Shown: positions 49,681 through 59,300 of the stretch, one piece after another
How positions within the stretch are numbered: position 1 is the stretch's first letter
Layout: every line of letters starts with the position of its first letter
From: Streptomyces sp. D2-8
GTDB taxonomy: Bacteria > Actinomycetota > Actinomycetes > Streptomycetales > Streptomycetaceae
Assembly (NCBI RefSeq): GCF_023184515.1
Contig: NZ_JAAHBP010000017.1
Location: 1 to 64,000 of the forward strand
DNA length: 64,000 nt
Direction: 5' to 3'
The notes under the pieces: generated by a model
The model's input: only the letters and a program-made list of their open reading frames with translations
Databases searched by the model: none
What the model was told of the DNA's origin: nothing
Position numbers and translations under genes: made by a program

Positions 49681-51042
49681 ATGACCAGCGCGGCGCCACA
49701 CCAGTCCATCCTCGACAAGCCCTTTGTCCTGGACCTCTTCGCAGGTCCCGGAGGGCTGGACGTCGCCGGGCACGCGCTCGACATTCCGAGTCTTGGCATC
49801 GAATGGGACAGGAGCGCGTGTCTGACGCGATACGCGGCCGGGCTGGACACCCTCCACGCCGATGTGAGCGCGGTACGCAGGGATGCCTTCGAGTCGCTGC
49901 CGCCGGAGATCAACGTGCTCGCCGGAGGGCCCCCCTGCCAGACGTACTCGGTGGCCGGGAAGGGCGCGGGCCGCAAGGCCTTGGACGAGGTGAAGAAGTA
50001 CATCGAACGGCTGATGGCGGGCGACTCCGACGAGGCGATCGACAAGGACCTGAAATCCCTCAGCGATCCGCGCACGGCGATGGTCCTCGAGCCCCTCCGG
50101 TACGCCATTCAGGCAACCAGGAGCCCGAACCGGGATAGGCGCCCGTACGACGTCATCGTCCTGGAACAGGTCCCCGCGGTCGAGGCCCTCTGGGACCACT
50201 ACGCCAAGGTGCTGAAGGAGATGGGCCTCCCCGACGGCACCAAGTACAAGGTCGTCGTCGACGTCCTCGACACCGAGACCTACGGGGTACCTCAGACGCG
50301 ATCCCGCGCGGTACTGATCGCTCGGCGTGAAGGGCTCGGGGAGCCGTCGCTGCCCGCGCCGACCCACCGTGCGTACGAAGCAAAGGAATGGAATCGCAAG
50401 GCCGACCAGGCCCCTAGCCAGGTTCATCAGCCGACCCTCGACGACGAGGACACCGCGCGAGCGACCGAGGAACGCCGGGAAACGGGCGACAGGGACCTGG
50501 AGCCTTGGAAGTCGATGGGTGAGGTTCTCGCCGACCCGGTGGGCACGCATCCAGGGCGCCGCACCCCGTTCCTGGTCCGCTCGAACTACGGCAGCTCCGG
50601 AATTCCAGGACGACGTGGGGTGCGCACCGACCGGCAGCCCGCCGCCACCGTCACCGGCCGCATCTCCCGCTTCGTGGTCTTCGAGCACCTCAACGCGAGG
50701 GTCGTGCGCGAGGGCGCGCGCTTCACCATGAACGAGGCGGGGATGCTGCAGAGTTTCCCGCCGGACTACCCCTGGTCCGGTACGGCACAGGCCCAGCAAG
50801 TGGGCAACGCCGTGCCCCCCGTGTTCGGTGCTCACCTGCTGAGCGCCGCGCTCGGTCTTCCCACGCCGGACCCGGATGTACTGAGGAAGCCGTGGCAGCC
50901 GGCCACGGAGGAACAGCGGGCCAAGCTGCGCAGCCACGGCTGCGGGGACGCGGGCACCTGCACCGCGAAGTGCCCGCGTCCCGAGGATCAGGCACCGGCC
51001 CGCTCCTCCGCGCGCCCTCGCGAGAAGGCGTCGGCGAAGTAG
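49681..51042 (+). CDS. DNA cytosine-C5 methyltransferase, catalytic motifs intact
   Basis: The 453-residue enzyme has motif I (FVLDLFAGPGGLDVAG), motif IV GGPPCQTYS with Cys86, motif VI-like VLEQVPAV, motif VIII VPQTRSRAVL, a target-recognition stretch at about 250-340 and the C-terminal QQVGNAVPP motif X. The last about 50 residues are extended and Cys/Lys-rich (CGDAGTCTAKCP). It transfers methyl from SAM to a cytosine C5 in a sequence context that cannot be predicted. It is 11 bp after the Cys-less paralogue and convergent, 36 bp apart, with the GHKL operon. Confidence 0.92.
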   Translation: MTSAAPHQSILDKPFVLDLFAGPGGLDVAGHALDIPSLGIEWDRSACLTRYAAGLDTLHADVSAVRRDAFESLPPEINVLAGGPPCQTYSVAGKGAGRKALDEVKKYIERLMAGDSDEAIDKDLKSLSDPRTAMVLEPLRYAIQATRSPNRDRRPYDVIVLEQVPAVEALWDHYAKVLKEMGLPDGTKYKVVVDVLDTETYGVPQTRSRAVLIARREGLGEPSLPAPTHRAYEAKEWNRKADQAPSQVHQPTLDDEDTARATEERRETGDRDLEPWKSMGEVLADPVGTHPGRRTPFLVRSNYGSSGIPGRRGVRTDRQPAATVTGRISRFVVFEHLNARVVREGARFTMNEAGMLQSFPPDYPWSGTAQAQQVGNAVPPVFGAHLLSAALGLPTPDPDVLRKPWQPATEEQRAKLRSHGCGDAGTCTAKCPRPEDQAPARSSARPREKASAK

Positions 51043-51078
51043 TTCGCGCTTACGGCAGCGTGTCACTGCCACTTCGAG

Positions 51079-51957
51079 TCAGTCCGCGCTCTTCCTGCCC
51101 CGGACCGGCGCAGTCTCGAACAGCTCCGTGAAGTAGTCCGTGAGCGCGGCCACAGACTCCTCCGGAACAGGATCCTCGTCGGGTCCCTTCGGGAGTTCGT
51201 GCCGCTCGACCGGTGGTGCCGATGACGCCTCCGCGATCCAATCTCGCAGGCGGGTGGGGTCCCTGGGCTCGTCGGATGCGAGAACGTCGTAGACCAGAGT
51301 TGCTCCGGCCGCCTTGATCGCGACGCTCAGGCCGTTGATCTCTCGCCCAGTGGTCACCTTTTCCTTCCGCAGGAGGCGAACCAGGGCCTGGGCGGTGGGA
51401 CGGTGGTCGATCAATCCCCCGCGCAGAACGGTATGGATGAGGTCCTGATTTCCACAGGCGACCTCGACCGGCTCATAGTCCGGACCGTTCCGGAAGAGTT
51501 CAGCCGCCCACCAGAGACGGGAGAAGCACTGCCTGTCTGCGGGGCCTCGGAAGCGCTCTTCGGCGATCCGCCTTTCCGGCTTCTTCGATGTCGGTTCCGA
51601 CAGGTGGCGCCAGGCGACATAGTCCGGGGCCACGGCCAAGGCGATGTGGTTCCACAGACGCTTGTCCGCCGCCTCTCGCCGCGTCAAGCGCATCGTCGCA
51701 TGAAGCCTTGGCGCAAGCCACGCGTCAGCTCGCGTACGGTCCTCCTTGAACTCGAACATGGCGTCTTCCACTAGGCTTCGGATCGGCTCGACCGACCACC
51801 TAGCGTCGTCCTCTGGGAGTTCTTCGACGACCTTGGCGAGTTCGATGCCGCCGTGCACCTGTTCACCCTTGAGCAGTTCCTCGTTGAGAAACGGATCGCC
51901 AGCCGAGGTAGCGAGCAGCGCGAGGCGCTCCGGTACATGGTTCGGTTGGGTGATCAC
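51079..51957 (-). CDS. Unknown protein of the GHKL-ATPase operon (DUF6339-like by recall)
   Basis: The 292-residue soluble protein is mainly helical: an early WSVEPIRSLVEDAMFEFKED, RLHATMRLTRREAADKRLWN, HIALAVAPDYVAWRHLS, RFRGPADRQCFSRLWWAAEL and an acidic C-terminal end. It resembles proteins called DUF6339 that I recall from actinobacterial restriction loci, but I cannot verify this. GTG 51957 overlaps the stop of the preceding gene by GTGA. It is the third gene of the minus-strand operon facing the methyltransferases. Function unknown; a nuclease or adaptor role is conceivable. Confidence 0.65.
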   Translation of the reverse strand: MITQPNHVPERLALLATSAGDPFLNEELLKGEQVHGGIELAKVVEELPEDDARWSVEPIRSLVEDAMFEFKEDRTRADAWLAPRLHATMRLTRREAADKRLWNHIALAVAPDYVAWRHLSEPTSKKPERRIAEERFRGPADRQCFSRLWWAAELFRNGPDYEPVEVACGNQDLIHTVLRGGLIDHRPTAQALVRLLRKEKVTTGREINGLSVAIKAAGATLVYDVLASDEPRDPTRLRDWIAEASSAPPVERHELPKGPDEDPVPEESVAALTDYFTELFETAPVRGRKSAD

Positions 51958-52949
51958 GTCTCACTCTCTCGGTTCATCTGTTCCAGGCTGCGGATGGCAT
52001 AGGCAAGCGCCTTGGTGGCATCGGCACGGCGGACCGCTGCATAGTGGATGCGGGTCTGGAGTTCCACCCAACCCGAGTCCCGGGTACGCCGGCGATGGAC
52101 CTGTCGCAGGGCCTCCTCAACGTGCACGCCGGGAATCACGTCGGGGAGCATCTCCCGCAGGACCTCGCCCTGCCAGTCGGTCGGGAAGACGGGGCCGCCA
52201 TCAGGTTCCACCTCCAGATCGCCGATGGCTCCGTGGAACACCGCGGTCCAAACGTCGGTGGCCATCTGAGCGACCAAGAGGTCGCGCACCTTGCTGTCCA
52301 CACCGGAACCGCTGCTGTCCAACAGCCCGAGGACGCCCTCGACATCGGTGTTCACGAACACGGTGGGGACCCTGGCCGAGGTCTCCACGATCCACGGGGC
52401 GTCTGCGTAGGCTTGCAGCCATTCTCGGGAGCTCTTCTTGAACGAGGCTTTCTGGACCTCCAGTTGCAGCCCACGAACCGGCTCGTCGGAGACTGTGTCG
52501 ACGATCCAGCTCCGCTCGGTCTCGGCGATGGACCTGCCGCGTATTCCATCCACCGTTCCGACGGCGTGCACGGCGAGGGAGGCCCGACCCAGGTGATCGT
52601 CACGGAGCACCGTCAGGGTGCCCGACCAGTCACGGCCGTCCTCGGCGTCACGTGTGAGATCGGAGGAGGTCCGGACATTGGTCTCGCCGTCCGTCAGCAC
52701 GGCGAGGACACGCAGATCGGACCAAGCCGCGTCCGGCGCGTTCGCCCCGGGTGGCAACGTCGCCGAAATGCCGATCGTGGCGCTCACCCAGTCGGTGTGA
52801 CCCGCGATGCCGAGCGCCACTGCCTGCTGTTGGGTCGAGTAGGCGGTGGTCTCCAGTTGGTCGCGGGTGCCGTCGGAGAGCCTGAGGGAAACCGAGGTCA
52901 CTCGGAGCGTGACTGGCCGGTTGAGCCGCTTGTACGGGTAGATCTTCAC
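51954..52949 (-). CDS. Unknown protein, second gene of the GHKL-ATPase operon
   Basis: The 331-residue protein starts with a GTG (MKIYPYKRLNRPVTLRVTSV). Its first 150 residues are beta-rich (repeats such as LRLSDGTRDQLET, ATIGISATLPPG), and its C-terminus is helical (GVHVEEALRQVHRRRTRDSG). No catalytic motif is evident. It lies 3 bp after the XRE-GHKL gene and overlaps the next, so all three are made together. I do not recognise the family. The persistent linkage to an ATPase and methylases suggests a structural or target-recognition component of one complex (inference). Confidence 0.7.
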   Translation of the reverse strand: MKIYPYKRLNRPVTLRVTSVSLRLSDGTRDQLETTAYSTQQQAVALGIAGHTDWVSATIGISATLPPGANAPDAAWSDLRVLAVLTDGETNVRTSSDLTRDAEDGRDWSGTLTVLRDDHLGRASLAVHAVGTVDGIRGRSIAETERSWIVDTVSDEPVRGLQLEVQKASFKKSSREWLQAYADAPWIVETSARVPTVFVNTDVEGVLGLLDSSGSGVDSKVRDLLVAQMATDVWTAVFHGAIGDLEVEPDGGPVFPTDWQGEVLREMLPDVIPGVHVEEALRQVHRRRTRDSGWVELQTRIHYAAVRRADATKALAYAIRSLEQMNRESET

Positions 52950-52952
52950 GCG

Positions 52953-55103
52953 TCACTCCCCCTTGCCAGCACGGAGTTCGAGCACGAGGCGGGTGAGCGT
53001 CGTCCTGACCGGGTGGCTGGAGGCATCGGTGGACCCTTGAAATTTCGCGCGACGCGCGCCCGGCACGAAGCGCAGAGTCCCGTCCTCCACCTCGCAGCCC
53101 TCGAGGGCCACTAGTTCTGCCCAGTCGAGCTTCGGGCGGCCTCCTGAGCGGACGTCCAGTTGGGCGACAGGCACCATAGGGACAACCTCGTCGCCACGCG
53201 GGATGCTGACTTCTGCGGTGATCCGCCACTCCCCGTCATCACCGATTGTCGCGTCGAGCCCGTCCAGTACCGGAATCACCGGCCCGGAGGGCAGCTTGGC
53301 CTTGGGTCGTGTTTTCACGGTCAACGCCTTGCGCAGGGCCGCACCACCTTCACGGCTGCTGCGCTTGGGTCGTGCGACGAGTTCCCTGACCGCGTTGTTG
53401 ACCTCGGCGGTCAGCATGTTGATCCGCCGGTACGCGGAAGGCGACCATCGCAGGGTCAACTCCTCGGTCTGCCCCCAGCGGTCGTGCTCGGGAGGTTCCG
53501 CCGCACGCAAGAAGTCCTCTGCCTCCTTCGCGAAGGGGGCCGATTCCCCGGCTGCCTCACCCACCAGGAGAACAGCCTGGAACGGGTTGGTCCCCAGTGG
53601 GAGGTTGGTAGCCCCGGCTCTCTTGACGGTCATGCGGTTGCCGCGCAGTGAGTGCACCTGGTTCTTCGGAGTGTCCGCGTCATTGGCAGCCTCGGTGACC
53701 AAGAGGACCGCTTGGTGTGTGCCGAGCGTCCCTCGGGCGCCCCCGGACTGTGGCAGCTTCAGGGGAACGCTCCGCGCCGCCACCTGCCCGGCTTCGGTGA
53801 GCCGATCAACGGTGGTGCCCTCGTAATGCGCCCGCAGGGCACGAGTCCGGGAGGGCTGCTCGGCAGACGGGTCCACCTGTTCCTCCGGTACGACCACTTC
53901 GCCGTTGCGCAGGGCACGTACAGAGACCTCCAAGAGGGGAAGCCTGCTCCCCCCGCCGGTCATCGCGGCCCAGAAGTCACGCCCCAGCGCTTTGACCAGA
54001 CGGCGGTGCATCTTGCGGATGTCGCGCGTGTCCTCGCTGTCCTCCTCGTCCCTGGCCTCCTCGTCGCCGTCGGACGAGTTTCCCTCAAGGCTGGCCACGT
54101 CGTGCGCGCCGACGACGAGGAACGAGGTACCGGGTTCGTCGCTCTCCCGGGTCAGGTGCAGGCTAGCCACGGTCTCCTCGTCCGCCCACCAGGAACGGGC
54201 AACCATGGCGCCGGGCGAATCAGGATCGGGGCGGCCGAACCAGGCGGGGCCGGCGTACGGCTTGCCGTCGACCTCGCGCCAGGGCAGTTCAAGACGGCCG
54301 ATGACCCGTCGCTCGGTACGCCCCTCATGAGACTCGGACAGAGTGGAATTGATGAGCACAAGGCCGAGAGCACTGGTGGCCCACAACGTGGCCTTGCCTA
54401 GGCCGTACGAACCACCCGCGCCATGACCGGACTTGAGACTCTCAAGCTGGCGCCGCACCACTGCGGCGAACTTGCCGTCCGCGTAGTCGTCACCGATGAG
54501 CCCGGAAGCGTTGTAGTCGTCGACCCGCAGCAGGACCAGGCGGCCCTTCTCGTACATGTCGCGCACCCCGGCGTCCACGACACGACCGACTTTCTGGCTG
54601 CCCGCGATCTCCGAGACGGCGGAGTAGTGCGGGAAGAGATCGTTCCAGAGGATCGCCTCGCGGAAGGCGTCCAGGGCCTCGCCGGTCAGTTCGTGCAGGG
54701 TGTAACGGACACGGACCGGGCGGCCGTTCTCGGTCACCCGCTCGTCGAGGCTGTTCTGACAGGTCTCGCGCGCGAGGACCTGGACATCGGCATCGAAGGC
54801 AAAGGCCGCGGCATTGCCCAGGTCACGGCCCCCATCGGGGTAGCCGGGACGGTGATACCAGGTGATCGGCAGGCCGGCCTGGGTGTCCGTGGTGCGGGTG
54901 TGCACGGTGCCGACGTCCGTGCCGAGCGCCTTGGCGATCTCCGTCATGACAGTCGGCCGTGGAGTCGATCTTCCGGTGATCCACGCGGAGATGGCTGCCC
55001 GAGTCAGCTTGAGCTCCACGGCCAAGTCGGCCTGCGTCTTTCCCGCGAGCTTGAGCTGGCGGGCCAACCAGGGCCCGAAGTCCTCGCCTGTCTCCACGTC
55101 CAC
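52953..55103 (-). CDS. XRE-HTH + GHKL ATPase (MutL/Hsp90-like nucleotide-binding) fusion
   Basis: The 716-residue product fuses an N-terminal XRE DNA-binding helix-turn-helix (about 8-65: GKTQADLAVELKLTRAAISA) to a GHKL ATPase domain at about 75-330. The N-box is ARETCQNSLDERV (Glu113, Asn117) and the nucleotide lid is GHGAGGSYGLGKATLWATS at about 226-244. A later region is rich in beta strands and charged residues, with an acidic loop near 360-385. The start is uncertain; GTG 55103 has AAGGAAAGAG upstream. It could sense or clamp DNA in an ATP-dependent way and autoregulate its operon through the HTH. It is the likely core of the minus-strand module. Confidence 0.85.
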   Translation of the reverse strand: MDVETGEDFGPWLARQLKLAGKTQADLAVELKLTRAAISAWITGRSTPRPTVMTEIAKALGTDVGTVHTRTTDTQAGLPITWYHRPGYPDGGRDLGNAAAFAFDADVQVLARETCQNSLDERVTENGRPVRVRYTLHELTGEALDAFREAILWNDLFPHYSAVSEIAGSQKVGRVVDAGVRDMYEKGRLVLLRVDDYNASGLIGDDYADGKFAAVVRRQLESLKSGHGAGGSYGLGKATLWATSALGLVLINSTLSESHEGRTERRVIGRLELPWREVDGKPYAGPAWFGRPDPDSPGAMVARSWWADEETVASLHLTRESDEPGTSFLVVGAHDVASLEGNSSDGDEEARDEEDSEDTRDIRKMHRRLVKALGRDFWAAMTGGGSRLPLLEVSVRALRNGEVVVPEEQVDPSAEQPSRTRALRAHYEGTTVDRLTEAGQVAARSVPLKLPQSGGARGTLGTHQAVLLVTEAANDADTPKNQVHSLRGNRMTVKRAGATNLPLGTNPFQAVLLVGEAAGESAPFAKEAEDFLRAAEPPEHDRWGQTEELTLRWSPSAYRRINMLTAEVNNAVRELVARPKRSSREGGAALRKALTVKTRPKAKLPSGPVIPVLDGLDATIGDDGEWRITAEVSIPRGDEVVPMVPVAQLDVRSGGRPKLDWAELVALEGCEVEDGTLRFVPGARRAKFQGSTDASSHPVRTTLTRLVLELRAGKGE

Positions 55104-55969
55104 CTGCTCTTTCCTTGGAGTCGTGCGAGGAGAGTAATTTGACACACCCTCAAACGTCAACTGAAAGTTAACGCGATCCAGGCGTCACCTTCGCTGGCAC
55201 TGATGTCCAATTGAACCCGAATCGCCCCACCTTTCATTCATTACCGGCTCGGCACCCGCAAGAGCACCCGCGCCCTAGGCCCTAGCAGGCCGTGCTGGTG
55301 CTGCGCTGATTCACAGTCGACGGAGCCCGGCTGGCCCAACTCGCCCGCGACAACAACATCTCAATCCCACTCCTACCGCTACCCGCACGAATGGCTGACC
55401 GCGCTCGCCGACCACGCGCCGGATCCGTGGTGTCGCCGAGCGCGCCAACGCCCTGCGCCGGGTCGACCTCGACCCCGGCAGCATCATCCGGATCGCCCGA
55501 GCCGCCCTCGCCCTGCTCCAGTTGGAGCACGGCCGTACCACCTGACCGAAGATCACCAACCCTCACGAGACGCTACCGAGAAGGGCTCATTCGAACCTCC
55601 CGGCCGAGCGGAATAGCCAACTCCGCCTGCACGAACGGAAGTTCAGGGTTGCACGATCGAGTGGCTGCCTATACCGTCGATAGCGATGGGAAATCCATCC
55701 CGCTGGGTGAACCGGAAATCGAAAACCGGGCGGCAAGGGGACCGGTATGCCCAAAACCCGCTTGGCGAGAGGAGATCGAGATACCGGAGCGCGAGGCCAC
55801 ATCCAGACGAAGAGATACTTCGTGATTCTAGTGGCGGCGCGAGACCTTCACCCGCTAGCGTGATTCACGGGGGAAGAAACTCACCAAGAAGACCATCCGT
55901 TTCAGGGGGACAAGTGTCCGAATGCACCCCTGCGCGACCGGCAGGACACACTGCGACAGGGGGCACTCC
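55104..55969. other. Intergenic region between the two divergent defence operons
   Basis: 866 bp. Near 55135-55160 the minus strand has TTGACG, a possible -35 of the GHKL operon, inside a TGAC...GTCA-type imperfect repeat. It also holds an IS scar at 55286-55545. From 55560 to 55960 I see no gene; this part is richer in A/T than its neighbours and should contain the promoter of the helicase operon. Confidence 0.5.
55286..55545 (+). pseudogene. Internally deleted IS5-type transposase remnant
   Basis: The + strand reads QAVLVLR, stop, FTVDGARLAQLARDNNISIP, then in another frame SYRYPHEWLTALADHAP, and finally RIARAALALLQLEHGRTT followed by a stop. Start- and end-type pieces of a transposase are joined without the middle, with one nonsense and one frameshift change. 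It is a relic that marks recombination between the two defence blocks. Confidence 0.7.
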
Positions 55970-56158
55970 ATGGGTGAACAGGACTGCGGCGATTTCCTGA
56001 GCTCGTTCCGGGAATTGAGCTCATTTGAGTTGAGGATTCAGATAGCGCACAGCAAGGCCGAAGTGGCAGAGATCCTTAACTGGTACAACCTGCCCGAAGA
56101 GGATTTCACTCGTGGGTTCCCCGATTTGGCCAAGAAGGTACAACTGCTGCCGGACTAG
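55970..56158 (+). CDS. Small protein, 62 aa, first gene of the helicase operon
   Basis: The ATG follows AGGGGGC at good spacing. The product, MGEQDCGDFLSSFRELSSFE onward to KKVQLLPD, is acidic and predicted helical, and carries the phrase EILNWYNLPEEDFTRGFPD. Its codon usage is less GC-biased than that of the surrounding genes. No family is recognised. It is 149 bp upstream of the sacsin-helicase gene on the same strand, and could be a small regulator, anti-defence sensor or inhibitor of the large protein. Confidence 0.55.
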   Translation: MGEQDCGDFLSSFRELSSFELRIQIAHSKAEVAEILNWYNLPEEDFTRGFPDLAKKVQLLPD

Positions 56159-56227
56159 GCCTGACTGAGCGGACTGCTGGCCTGCAACCTGCCAGCGCAC
56201 GCGCTTTCACACAACGCCACAATGAAC

Positions 56228-56262
56228 ACGGGCCGGCTACGCGCAGCCAGGGGCCGGCCCGT
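56228..56262 (+). terminator. Hairpin between the 62-aa gene and the sacsin-helicase gene
   Basis: ACGGGCCGGC and GCCGGCCCGT form a perfect 10-bp stem with a 15-nt loop, 45 bp upstream of the helicase start. It has no T-tract, so it may attenuate rather than end transcription. Confidence 0.5.
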
Positions 56263-56307
56263 CACTCATGCTTACACCGGACCTCGCTACCCCAGGAGCG
56301 CAGAGCA

Positions 56308-59300
56308 GTGCCGTCTTCGTCCTCTACGGTGATCCAAACCGTTCTCGAGCAGTCCTCCCGTGTCCTGCAGACTTACGCCGTGGACCCCGGCCTCGTTGCC
56401 GAGCACGCCAACGGCGAGCGCCGTATCACTCAGGGCGGATACGGTGATCGCCAGCTTTTCGAACTCGTTCAGAACGCGGCCGACGAAATCGCCGCAGAAC
56501 CGGGCGGGCGAGTCCATGTTGTCCTGACAGAAACCCATCTGTACTGCGCGAACGAGGGGAATGCGGTAACCGCAGAAGGCGCGGAAACTATTCTCCGAAT
56601 GAGCATGTCGAAGAAGCGCGGAGGTCAGATCGGGCGATTCGGAGTCGGCGTTAAGTCAGTCCTCGTGGTCACTAACGCACCGGAATTCTTCAGTGCCACC
56701 GGAAGTTTCGGATTCGACCGCGTGTGGTCGTTCGAGCAGATCAAGGCAGTTCCTGGTGTAGCGACGCGCTACGGCCTCGAGTTCGACGCCCCGGTCCTCC
56801 GGATGGCCCGCCCGCTCGACATGCGGGCCGAGCGGGCTTCCGACCCCGTCCTGGACGAGCTGCTGACCTGGGCGACCACCGTCGTGCGCCTGCCCCTGCT
56901 CCCGAAGGCCGACGACCGGCTGGGCCGGGACATGCACGGCGGCCAGGCCAAGGACCACGGCGAACCCCGTGAGGAGTTCCCGGTCGGCTTCCAGCTCTTC
57001 TCGCCGCACGTCGCAAGGGTCGTACTGGAGGACCGTCGGCCCCGCCCCATGGCCCGTCGGACACTGACCGCCCAGCACGCCGGCAACCTGCACACCGTGG
57101 TCGAGGAGCGGACCGGGCAGGCCCTCGCCACTGAGCGATGGCGCGTGTTCACCACCAACCACGAGCCCAGCCGGGAAGCTCGCGCGGATGCCGGAGAGCT
57201 GCACGATCGGCTATCGCTCGAACTCGCCTGGGCCGTGCCCGCCCTGGAGCGGGATGCGGAGACCGGTCTGCACGTCAGCCCACGGTCGCGCGGCCGCGGA
57301 AAATTCTGGTCCTTCTTCCCGACCAAGTACGAGATGTCGCTGAGCGGCATCCTCAACGGCGCCTGGAAGACAAACGAGGATCGGCAGAATCTGCTCGACT
57401 CCTCCCCGTTCAACCAGGAAATGATCAGGGAGTCGGCGCAGTTGGTCGTCGACTCCCTCCCGGCCCTGGCCCCCGCCGACGATCCTGCCGCCTACCTCCC
57501 GCTGCTGCCCGGCCGCATCAAGGAGGCGATCAGTTGGGCCGATGAGTTCCTCACCCGAGAGATCTGGGACCGCGCCTCGCGCGGTCCGTCGCTGCCCGAC
57601 CAGGACGGCGTCCTGCGCGTCCCGACCGAACTGCGCATCCACCCGCGGCTCGACAGGGACCCGAAGAAGCTCTCCAAGTGGCTGCGGATGTGGCACGAGT
57701 GCCCCGGACGCCCCTCGGACTGGCTGCACCCGAGCGTTGAGGCGGACGGCCTGCGCTCCGGAAAAGTGGAGCACATCATCGGCGCGGCCGGTCATGGGCG
57801 GGCCGATGTCCGCCCGTGGCTGGAGGCCCTGGTCGGCAGCGGCACCGTCGAGGCGTCAGCCGTGGCTATGCGCATCGTCGCGGACATGATCGAGGCGGCC
57901 TCCCCGTACGCCGAGGAGGCACGCAAGGCCCGCATTGTGCTCACCGAGGAGCACGGTCTCGTCGCCCCAGTGCAGGGCAAGGTGTTCCGTCGCGCTGAGC
58001 AGGGTGGACTGCGCGAGTCCCTGGTGTACGTGGTGGACAAGGTCGCCCACGACCCGTCGCTCGCGCACGTGCTCAACGTCCTCGGCATTCGGGAGGCCGA
58101 TGTCGAGGGCCGGTTCTTCAGCGTTCTCGACCAGGGCTTTGACCACTACAACGAATCAGACTGGAAGCGATTCTGGGAGCTGTTCCGCCAGGCCGGGACC
58201 CGTCGAGTGGCCCACAAACTTCTGGAGCGGGTGCCCACGCCGCGCTCGACGCTCCGCGTGCGGACTGTCGACGGACGGTTCCGACCGGTCGAGGACTGCA
58301 TGCTGCCGGGTGTGGTGGTGGATGCGAAACGCGACCCGAGCGTCGCCGTCGACATAGCGTTCCACTCCGACGACACGCCCTTCTTCTCCCAGATCGACCT
58401 GCGGGAACGACCGTCCGGTGGAGCGCAACCCAAGGCGGACGAAGCATGGTTCGTGGAGTACCGCGAAGCCGTTCACGCCGCCTACCTGCGCAGCCTGGAC
58501 ACCCGCGCCCCCCGCCCTTCGCTGAACCGGATGAAGGTCGAGGGCGCCGCGATCGGTGGCACGCTACACCTTCTCCCTGCCCTCTCCGAGGAGTCACGCG
58601 CCGCCTTCCTGAAGGTGCTGCCGGACGATGCCGTGGTGGACAACTGGACGCGTCAGATCGGCGCGCAGACCAGCACCCGACAGGCGGTGGTCTCGCCGAT
58701 CCGGTGGATGCTGAGGAAGTACGGCAGGGTCGCCACCTCCCAGGGGATCAAACCGCTGAAGGACGCCGTCGGCCCTCAGCTCGCCGCCTACCGTGACGTG
58801 CTGCCGGTCGCTGATATCTCCCCCGAGAAGGCCCGCAAGCTAAGGCTCCCGACCACCGTCGACGAGGTGCCCGCCGACCGCTGGGACGCGCTCCTTGACG
58901 AGGTGTCCCGTAGCGAGGACGACTCCTTCGTCGGCGCCACCTACGTGATGCTGACTCGCTTCGGCGCGGACTTTCCCGAGGACTCTTTGACCCGTTGCCG
59001 GATCGGCGACACCTGGGACACCCGACCCGACGACGAGATCACCCTCGCTGTCAATGCCGCCGAGTACCGGGCGCTCCGTGCCGAGCAGCTGCCTGCGCTG
59101 CTCGTGCCGACCCCCGAGGACGCCGAGCTGATGGTCGAGAAGTGGGGCATGCTCCGCTACTCGGCCGTGATCAGCCGGGAGACGCGCGAGGTGGCCGAGG
59201 GGGAACCAGTGCCGCTCGTCGAGCTCTATCCGGCCCTGCGCCAGCGTCTGAACAGCGGGAACCGTAACAGCCTGGTGCAGTGCTGCACCGAGCTGGAAGA

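Noticed and set aside
55391..55825. 144-aa frame between the defence operons
   Set aside because: Its first half is a shifted frame of the transposase remnant, and its second half has no ribosome-binding site or recognisable domain.
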